NCBI GenBank assembly: GCA_023460955.1
Contig: JAEWOH010000062.1
Span: forward strand, 1-64,000
DNA from: Bacillota bacterium
Lineage (GTDB): Bacteria; Bacillota; Clostridia; Acetivibrionales; DSM-1351
DNA: 64,000 nt
Direction: 5' to 3'
Shown: positions 58,041-64,000 of the stretch, in pieces
Layout: the number at the start of each line of letters is the position of its first letter
Position numbering within the stretch: position 1 is the first letter of the stretch
The notes under the pieces: generated by a model
Told to the model about the DNA's origin: nothing
What the model saw: only the letters and a program-made list of their open reading frames with translations
Databases searched by the model: none
Position numbers and translations under genes: made by a program

Positions 58041-59564
58041 TTAATCTTCAATGTTATTTTTAAAAAAGTCCAAAGTAAAGGTAAATTTCGTTCCGGAACC
58101 CATTTCACTATCAACCCATATTTCCTGTTTATGTTCGTTAATTATATTCTTGACAATAGCAAGGCCCAGACCGGTTCCGGTTTTATCCATGCCTCTCGAT
58201 TTATCTGATTTATAGAATCTGTCCCATACTCTTTTTTGCTCATTTTGATCTATTCCGATTCCATTGTCTTGTACTGAAACGGAAACCTTATCTTTATTCT
58301 TTACAGTTTCTAAAATAATTCTCCCGTTTTCATTTGAAAATTTTACCGCGTTATGAAGAAGATTGATTATTACTCGCTCTATAGCGTCTCTGTCGCCTGT
58401 AACATACAAGTTTTCTGAATCAAAATTAGCTTCGATTTCAAGATTTTTTGAAGTAATAAGAGTCTCATTCTTAATAACACACAGCCTGATTAACTCATTG
58501 ATGTCAAAGGGCGTAATATTCAACTTAAGCTCGCCGGCTTCCATTTTTGCCAAATCCAGAAGGTCGTTGACAAGCCGGTTGAGCCGGTTTATTTCATCTC
58601 TAACTATTACAAGATAATCTTCATGCTTTTCGGTAGGAATTGTTCCATCCAAAATACCTTCAATAAAGCCACGTATTGAAGTCATCGGGGTTCTTAATTC
58701 ATGTGATACATTAGCTATAAAGCCACGGCGCATTTCTTCAAGCTTTTGCAAATCGTCAACCATTTGATTAAAGCTGTTGGCAAGCTGACCAATTTCATCA
58801 TCGTTCTTAACTGACAGTCTGTTTCTGAATTCACCAGCTGCTATTATCTTTGCTGCGTTATTTATTTGTTTTAAAGGCTTTGTAAACCGGAGTGAAAACA
58901 CATAAACCAATACTATCGCAAGAAAAACTGCGACTCCGCCTGACCAAATAAATAGCCTGAATACAGAGGTTCTGAGCTTCTGAATTTCGGGCATAGGAGT
59001 GTGAAGATAAATTGCAGCTATGGTTTGCTGCTTGCCATCACTGGGCATGACCTGAAAAGGAACTTGAATTGTTAGCCAGGAGTTACCAAACTTCTTATAT
59101 ACATCCGAGCTGAATAAGCCGTAGAAGTCACCAATACTTTGGATCGTCTTTCCACCATTATTCATGACTTCCTTATACATTTTTGAATCCGGCAGCTGAG
59201 GAAAGTTGTTTTCGTTTTTGTAACCTGATAATGCAGTATTTGCCCAATCGGGTGTACAAAAAGCAACCTGACCCTTATTATCAACAATCCAAATGATGGA
59301 GTCACTATATTCACTAGTCTGATCTAAAAAGGCTGTGAATAACTGTTGAACCATAAGATCTTCCCTGTTATTTAAATAAATTATAAAGTTGCTTTTTATA
59401 TTGATGGCTGCTTTTTCAAGTGTATCTACCTTTTCTTTTGTAGCATAATCATTCAAAAAATAGTATAAAAAGCCACCGCTAACAAAATAGCTCAATACAA
59501 GCAGTACTATAAAAATGGTTACAAGTTTCTTGAAAATAGTCTTTTTAAATTTAATTTTCAGCAT
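58041..59564 (-). CDS. Sensor histidine kinase
   Basis: 507 aa. Two membrane helices (about 14-37 and 201-225) enclose a large extracellular sensing domain (~160 residues); HAMP (228-280), phospho-acceptor H288 (FIANVSHELRTP), N box, and G1/G2 boxes DNGIGI and GTGLGL. Starts 3 bases after the response regulator stop. Arrangement with HtrA is that of CssS (secretion stress) in B. subtilis; the signal here is inferred. Confidence 0.94.
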   Translation of the reverse strand: MLKIKFKKTIFKKLVTIFIVLLVLSYFVSGGFLYYFLNDYATKEKVDTLEKAAINIKSNFIIYLNNREDLMVQQLFTAFLDQTSEYSDSIIWIVDNKGQVAFCTPDWANTALSGYKNENNFPQLPDSKMYKEVMNNGGKTIQSIGDFYGLFSSDVYKKFGNSWLTIQVPFQVMPSDGKQQTIAAIYLHTPMPEIQKLRTSVFRLFIWSGGVAVFLAIVLVYVFSLRFTKPLKQINNAAKIIAAGEFRNRLSVKNDDEIGQLANSFNQMVDDLQKLEEMRRGFIANVSHELRTPMTSIRGFIEGILDGTIPTEKHEDYLVIVRDEINRLNRLVNDLLDLAKMEAGELKLNITPFDINELIRLCVIKNETLITSKNLEIEANFDSENLYVTGDRDAIERVIINLLHNAVKFSNENGRIILETVKNKDKVSVSVQDNGIGIDQNEQKRVWDRFYKSDKSRGMDKTGTGLGLAIVKNIINEHKQEIWVDSEMGSGTKFTFTLDFFKNNIED

Positions 59565-59567
59565 CTA

Positions 59568-60254
59568 TTATTTCACCTCGAACTTATAACCGACACCCCA
59601 TACTGTTTTTAGCTGCCAGGGCTGACCCTCAAGATCAATTTTTTCCCTGACTCTTTTTACATGTACATCTACAGTTCTGGAATCTCCGTAAAAATCAAAG
59701 CCCCAGACATGCTCCAACAGCTGTTCACGTGTAAATACCTTATTAGGATTGGAGGCTAAAAAAAACAAAAGTTCTAATTCTTTCGGAGGTAGTTCGATAA
59801 GATTACCCTTTAATCTTATGGTGTAATTGCTTTTGTTAACTACAAGATTAGGGAATACTACTTCCTGCGTATCTACATCCTTGTGTTCATACCTTCTTAA
59901 TACAGCTTTGATTCTTGCCACCAATTCCTTGGGTTCAAAGGGCTTAACCATATAATCATCGGCTCCAAGTTCGAGGCCCAATACCTTGTCAAAAGTCTCA
60001 CCCTTTGCAGTCAGCATTATAATCGGTATAGAACTGATTTTTCGGATTTCTCTGCACACCTGCCATCCATCTATTCCGGGAAGCATAATGTCCAGAACCA
60101 CAAGATTGGGTGTCTGAAGCTTGAATGTCTCAACAGCATTTACGCCATTATATGCGTAAAGAACTTCGAAGCCTTCTTTCTGAAGATATAGACCAATCAG
60201 CTCACATATATTTTTATCATCATCAACTATTAATACTTTACTTTTGTTATTCAT
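59568..60254 (-). CDS. OmpR-type response regulator
   Basis: 228 aa. Receiver domain with D11/D12, phosphorylated D55 (VVLDIMLPG), T83 and K105 region; C-terminal winged helix (about 130-228: YTIRLKGNLIELPPKELELL, then VDVHVKRVREKID). First gene of a unit with its kinase and probably HtrA. The promoter region upstream is very A+T-rich with no repeat recognised. Confidence 0.95.
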   Translation of the reverse strand: MNNKSKVLIVDDDKNICELIGLYLQKEGFEVLYAYNGVNAVETFKLQTPNLVVLDIMLPGIDGWQVCREIRKISSIPIIMLTAKGETFDKVLGLELGADDYMVKPFEPKELVARIKAVLRRYEHKDVDTQEVVFPNLVVNKSNYTIRLKGNLIELPPKELELLFFLASNPNKVFTREQLLEHVWGFDFYGDSRTVDVHVKRVREKIDLEGQPWQLKTVWGVGYKFEVK

Positions 60255-60496
60255 AAAAACTCCTTAACTTTACATATACAAGTAATTAATTTTATTATAA
60301 CAATAGTAATCTAAAAATAAATATAAATATATAATTGTTATCAAAAAATTAATAAATATTAATTAATAAAAAACTCCACTAGTCAATCTATAGGGTTACT
60401 CAGTTTTCCTCTTGAATTTTATGTAGATTATCCAACAAACTACATTTTTGTTAACATTGAATTCTAAAAGAATAGAAGTACTGACTTAGTAGTCCG

Positions 60497-61297
60497 CTAT
60501 GCCTTTTGAGCAGGTTTTTTATTTAAGTTATTTTCACTATTCTTGCTCTTTTCTTCAATATTCCTTATCTGTGTAAATAGATTATCTTTCAGTGCATCTG
60601 CAATTAGCTTACATTCTTCAGCAGAATACTTTTCTGGGAAACTACTAATATGTTGTATTAATTGTTCTGGCAGTAAAACAGGTATATCAGCGAAATGTTC
60701 TTTCAGTTTCTCATCCCAGTTGGCAAATACAACAATTGTATTAACAAAATAGTTTCCTACAGTGTTCTTCTGTAGAAAATCATTTAATTGCTTAGAGTTT
60801 AGGATTCCTTGTTTTATCATATTGTACTGCTTGTTATACTTTAGGTTCTTATGAGCAGAATCCTTCCAGTTCTTTGTATCAATAGTGAATATGCCTTTAG
60901 GACAAACCACAATGTGGTCTATGGAGTTGTTTTCAATGTTAATATCATTAAATAAATAGTAATCATTAGGGAGTTTTGACAGAAGTTTTATAACATCAGA
61001 ATCTTTAAAGGTATGTATGATACATTTAATTCCTTTTACAATAAACCATACGCTTATTGCTAACAAAATCACAGTTATCACGGTTGAGGCATTTAAATGC
61101 ACGTTAATACCACTTAAAGGACTAGTGAAATCCTTTATGGCTGAAATTACTCCACTTAAAAATGTTTTTATAGAATTTACAATAGAGTTTAAGTAATTAA
61201 ACGTTATGAATCCTGCAACCATTAAGGCTAGCCCTGTAGCTAGGTAACGAAAAGGCTTTTTGATTATGCTTTTATTCTTTGATAGGATCGATGCCAT
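60497..61297 (-). CDS. NERD-domain membrane protein
   Basis: 266 aa. Two N-terminal helices (about 17-37 and 70-88), then a NERD domain (about 120-230) with IDHIVVCPKGIFTIDTKNWK as the nuclease-like core (D-x-(A/V)-(V/I)-x-P and K-x-W). NERD domains are restriction-nuclease-like folds; the key acidic and lysine residues D127, D139?, K141 appear present. Cellular function is unknown, with roles in DNA metabolism or defence suggested for the family. Confidence 0.82.
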   Translation of the reverse strand: MASILSKNKSIIKKPFRYLATGLALMVAGFITFNYLNSIVNSIKTFLSGVISAIKDFTSPLSGINVHLNASTVITVILLAISVWFIVKGIKCIIHTFKDSDVIKLLSKLPNDYYLFNDINIENNSIDHIVVCPKGIFTIDTKNWKDSAHKNLKYNKQYNMIKQGILNSKQLNDFLQKNTVGNYFVNTIVVFANWDEKLKEHFADIPVLLPEQLIQHISSFPEKYSAEECKLIADALKDNLFTQIRNIEEKSKNSENNLNKKPAQKA

Positions 61298-61639
61298 TAA
61301 TAAGTCACTCCCCTTATCTTTTATTCTTCTGAGAATCTGTGTATTTTACTGTATTATATTATATTAATTTGTAAATAAAGTCTATATTTTCCTATTTGTA
61401 TACTATTTGCTCATATTTTTAAGTCCTTTGAGAATGTTTTCATTGCAATAATCCATTAAATCATCAATGTCATAATCAAATTAAGCATAAAAAAACCTCC
61501 TTATTCATAGGTATCTCATACCCAATAAATAAAAAGGTTTGTTGGTTTAAAATAAGATAGTTTGTTGGTTTAGAAGAGGGATTTCACCTGTTCTTTCATA
61601 CAGTTTGGTGGTGTGAATGTTACCTAGAACCCTCTTATA
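61298..61639. other. Intergenic region between NERD gene and spo0A
   Basis: About 340 bases, mostly A+T-rich. Contains a 13-bp direct repeat GTTTGTTGGTTTA at 61537-61549 and 61560-61572, 23 bases apart, and a weak stem AAGAGGG...CCCTCTT. No gene recognised. Confidence 0.5.
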
Positions 61640-62485
61640 TTACCCAACCTTCAACTCTAGTCTCAATTTATCAGCAATCATTGCGATAAACTCTGAGTTT
61701 GTCGGTTTACCCTTTCCAATGTTAACAGTATATCCGAACAAGGCATCAATAGCCTCAACCTGACCTCTGCTCCATGCAACTTCAATAGCATGACGAATAG
61801 CTCTTTCAACCCTGCTTGGAGTTGTGTTATATTCTTTGGCTATACTAGGATAAAGAAGTTTTGTAATAGAATTTATTACATCCAGATCTTTAACAACCAT
61901 CATTATAGCATCTCTTAAATACTGGTAACCTTTAATATGAGCCGGCACTCCGATTTCGTGCATAATATTTGTTACTTCAACCTCAAGACTTCTTGATGTG
62001 TTGGTAATATGAACCGGTTTTTTGTTTTCTGTTAGTGAGTCCGCTTTATGAACTGAAATAGAAGATGAAATAGAATTGGATACTGATGGAACATATGTAT
62101 TGTCCTTTAACTGTCTGATTCTGTTAACCAGTACATCCATATCAAAGGGCTTCACAATGTAGTATTCAGCTCCTAAAGCTAAAGCTCTTTGAGTTATTTT
62201 ATCCTGTCCAACCGCAGACAAGACTATAAATAAAGGCTTTTTTTCCATGTTTGAAGTTGCGATCTTCTCCAGAACTCCCAATCCATCAAGATGCGGCATA
62301 ATTATGTCTAGAATTGCGATATCCGGAGTACTCTGAAGTATTTGATCAACCGCTTCAAAACCGTCTCTTGCAAGACCGACAACCTCAATATCATTTTGAT
62401 TTGACAAATATTCGCATAAGATATCTCCAAATTCTCTGTTATCGTCTGCAATAAGGACATTAATCTTTTTACTACTCAACACCAT
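61640..62485 (-). CDS. spo0A: Stage 0 sporulation protein A
   Basis: 281 aa. Receiver domain: D14/D15, phosphorylated D60 (ILDIIMPHLDGL), K112 (YIVKPFD). C-terminal Spo0A effector domain (about 160-281) with GVPAHIKGYQYLR and the DNA-recognition helix SRVERAIRHAIEVAWSRG, identical to the family consensus. Master regulator of sporulation. spoIVB lies 323 bases upstream in the same direction, the conserved clostridial order. Confidence 0.98.
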   Translation of the reverse strand: MVLSSKKINVLIADDNREFGDILCEYLSNQNDIEVVGLARDGFEAVDQILQSTPDIAILDIIMPHLDGLGVLEKIATSNMEKKPLFIVLSAVGQDKITQRALALGAEYYIVKPFDMDVLVNRIRQLKDNTYVPSVSNSISSSISVHKADSLTENKKPVHITNTSRSLEVEVTNIMHEIGVPAHIKGYQYLRDAIMMVVKDLDVINSITKLLYPSIAKEYNTTPSRVERAIRHAIEVAWSRGQVEAIDALFGYTVNIGKGKPTNSEFIAMIADKLRLELKVG

Positions 62486-62808
62486 AACCCCCCAAAGATT
62501 TTATTTTTCCAAAATATGTCATGCATCTATTATATTTTGAACTCGACATAATTTCAAGTTTTTTACACTTAATTGCCGAAAACAAAAATTAATACCTAAC
62601 AGAAATTTCACTCTCTACGCCTTAATACTACCATATTTCTTTAAATTATAAAATAATAATGTAAATAAAAAAATGTTAATTTTATTACCCAAAATTTGAA
62701 TTATATATACTTTTTTTGCATACATAATTTTGATATATACCCATTTTTTAGATATCAAAACCGAATCAGCTAACTTTTTTAGCTGATTCGGTTTTAAGTT
62801 AGTTTTGT
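62486..62808. other. spoIVB-spo0A intergenic region
   Basis: About 320 bases with the spoIVB terminator at the right and a possible 0A-box-like TGTCGAG (reverse of 62542-62548), one base off the consensus TGTCGAA. Promoters of spo0A should be here but cannot be told apart in the A+T-rich sequence. Confidence 0.4.
62757..62796 (-). terminator. spoIVB terminator
   Basis: AAAACCGAATCAGCTA and TAGCTGATTCGGTTTT, a perfect stem, next to the spoIVB stop. Confidence 0.85.
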
Positions 62809-64000
62809 TTACCCGGCAGTTACTTTTTTCAACTCTACAGAACTATCGTTCAAGTTTTTTAGCATCCATTCAATGAAAATTCCATATCCTCTTGTAGGGT
62901 CATTAACTAGGACATGAGTCACAGCTCCTATAAGCTTCCCATTTTGTATTATAGGACTTCCTGACATGCCCTGAACTATTCCTCCTGTAGAATTCAGAAG
63001 CCTCTTATCAGTAACTTTTATAACCATACCTTTTGGTCCACTGAAAGATTGTCTGGCTACCTTTTCTATATAAATACTGAATTCCTGAATCTGATTTCCT
63101 TCAATATTTGATAAAATTGTTGCCGGACCTACTTTTACCTGCCCCCTTATCCCAATCGGGTATAGCCTTTGAGGAAATAACTTAAAATCATCATAAACCT
63201 TACCGTATATACCACACTCATCATTTTTGAAAATATTGCCCATGGGCGGTTTATTCTCCATAAATATCCCTTTTAATTCCCCCGGGGTTCCTTGTTCACC
63301 CTTTTTAACTGCTATAATATTTGATTCCAATACTTCCCCATTATTAACCGGCATCAGCAAACCTGTATCAATGTCTGTAATACCGTGGCCAAGGGCTCCA
63401 AAACTTCCTGTTTCGGGATCGTAAAATGTTAAAGTACCTATCCCGGCGGTACTGTCTCTGACCCAAAGGCCAATGTGATATTTTCTGTCATTAACCCCTA
63501 TAGCAGGGTTAATCGTAGTAGTAAAGACTGAATCATTTCTTCTATACTTTACAACCAATTTTCCTCCCTTGCTCTCATCAATTACTTTTATCATATCCTT
63601 TATATTATTAAGTTTTATATCATTTATTTCATATATAATATCACCGGCCTTTATACCCCCATCCTTCGCTGGTGCGGCTCTTGAACCGTTTTCTATATCA
63701 ACTTCACTTACACCGATTACCAAAATGCCGTCCATTCTGATTTTAACGCCAACCGTGTTCCCACATGCTGCTAACTTTTTACTTGGAATAATATCAACCT
63801 GCATTGTCTTTAGAGGAATGACACCAAAAGCTTTAAAATTCAGTTTTACAGTCCCCTTTTTCTGAGTTTTAAAGGCCAGAGGCGAAATAAGCTCTAAATA
63901 ATTTCCGCTTGCTTTTATACTGCTGTTATTTAGTTTTAAGACTTCATTATTATCAGCTTTTATATTTACAAAGTATAAACTTTTAAAATTGTAAATATAT
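62809..64000 (-). CDS. spoIVB: SpoIVB serine peptidase (partial, start outside window)
   Basis: 396 codons visible; the frame continues to the right edge without a start, so the N-terminus is missing. PDZ domain (GGIKAGDIIYEINDIKL), catalytic His in FGALGHGITD, catalytic Ser in QGMSGSPII, D in between: the S55 peptidase family. SpoIVB is secreted from the forespore and cleaves SpoIVFA to trigger sigma-K. Placement just before spo0A is conserved. Confidence 0.95.
   Translation of the reverse strand, partial: YIYNFKSLYFVNIKADNNEVLKLNNSSIKASGNYLELISPLAFKTQKKGTVKLNFKAFGVIPLKTMQVDIIPSKKLAACGNTVGVKIRMDGILVIGVSEVDIENGSRAAPAKDGGIKAGDIIYEINDIKLNNIKDMIKVIDESKGGKLVVKYRRNDSVFTTTINPAIGVNDRKYHIGLWVRDSTAGIGTLTFYDPETGSFGALGHGITDIDTGLLMPVNNGEVLESNIIAVKKGEQGTPGELKGIFMENKPPMGNIFKNDECGIYGKVYDDFKLFPQRLYPIGIRGQVKVGPATILSNIEGNQIQEFSIYIEKVARQSFSGPKGMVIKVTDKRLLNSTGGIVQGMSGSPIIQNGKLIGAVTHVLVNDPTRGYGIFIEWMLKNLNDSSVELKKVTAG

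Noticed and set aside
62542..62548. 0A box before spo0A
   Set aside because: One base off consensus and alone; too weak to list as a feature.
1..64000. CRISPR array or rRNA genes
   Set aside because: No regularly spaced repeat arrays beyond the iterons and the three tandem repeats; no rRNA sequence seen.

Overview
The window is low-GC DNA from an endospore-forming clostridium. The pieces that point there are spo0A next to spoIVB, ylbJ, the recG-rsmD-coaD cluster, a zinc-type L28 and strong GGAGG ribosome sites. The overall gene content looks like a Ruminiclostridium-type cellulolytic clostridium; that genus guess is inference. The window splits in two: about 1-34.6 kb is a temperate siphophage-type prophage, and 34.6-64 kb is host chromosome.

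Prophage (left end outside the window). Almost everything is on the minus strand, so it reads from right to left in the order of use. A small lysogeny unit on the plus strand (XRE repressor 33095-33304, tyrosine integrase 33309-34526) lies beside a tRNA-Pro(GGG) gene whose 3' end faces the integrase, the usual attachment arrangement. Divergently come a Cro-like protein, an ORF6N/ORF6C antirepressor, early small genes, a recombination/replication module (SbcC/Rad50-like ATPase, Sak4-like ATPase, DUF669 SSB-like protein, ERCC4 nuclease, CHC2 primase, VirE-like helicase), an iteron-like repeat cluster at 25.17-25.41 kb, a circularly permuted cytosine-C5 methyltransferase, YopX, a MazG-like protein, many tiny Cys-rich proteins and an ArpU-like late regulator. 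Then HNH, TerS, TerL, portal, ClpP-type protease, HK97 capsid, connectors, tail tube, tail chaperones G/GT, tape measure, distal tail proteins, fibres, and lysis genes (XhlA-like, M15 endolysin, small holin-like protein).

The most unusual part of the prophage is the tail-tip region. One ~630-residue tail protein is present as two separated halves (7286-8137 and 2883-3956). The joint is marked by a 12-bp direct repeat, AAATGGAGTGAT, at 7292-7303 and 3930-3941, and joining the halves at the repeat restores one continuous reading frame. The 3.36 kb between the repeats carries an 812-aa fibre gene and a two-gene accessory cassette (a 126-aa soluble protein and a 96-aa two-helix membrane protein) with its own terminators. 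Other strong signals are a textbook -1 frameshift site (A AAA AAC, 6-nt spacer, stem) in the tail chaperone gene, and a hairpin that would hide the methyltransferase ribosome site next to a perfect 12-bp palindrome.

Host part. 34.8-40.2 kb holds small unknown proteins, a cysteine-desulfurase-family enzyme, an aminotransferase and a MocR-type regulator related to it, and an ECF-type membrane protein. ilvE (+), an unknown exported protein and ylbJ (+) follow. Next is the minus-strand cluster of a coiled-coil protein, coaD, rsmD and recG, with rpmB divergent. After that come a membrane-anchored unknown (+), a diguanylate cyclase, an FtsA-like actin-fold protein with a long C-terminal extension, nth, glgA, an HD-GYP protein, htrA with an upstream two-component pair (resembling CssRS-HtrA), a NERD-domain membrane protein, spo0A, and spoIVB running off the right end.
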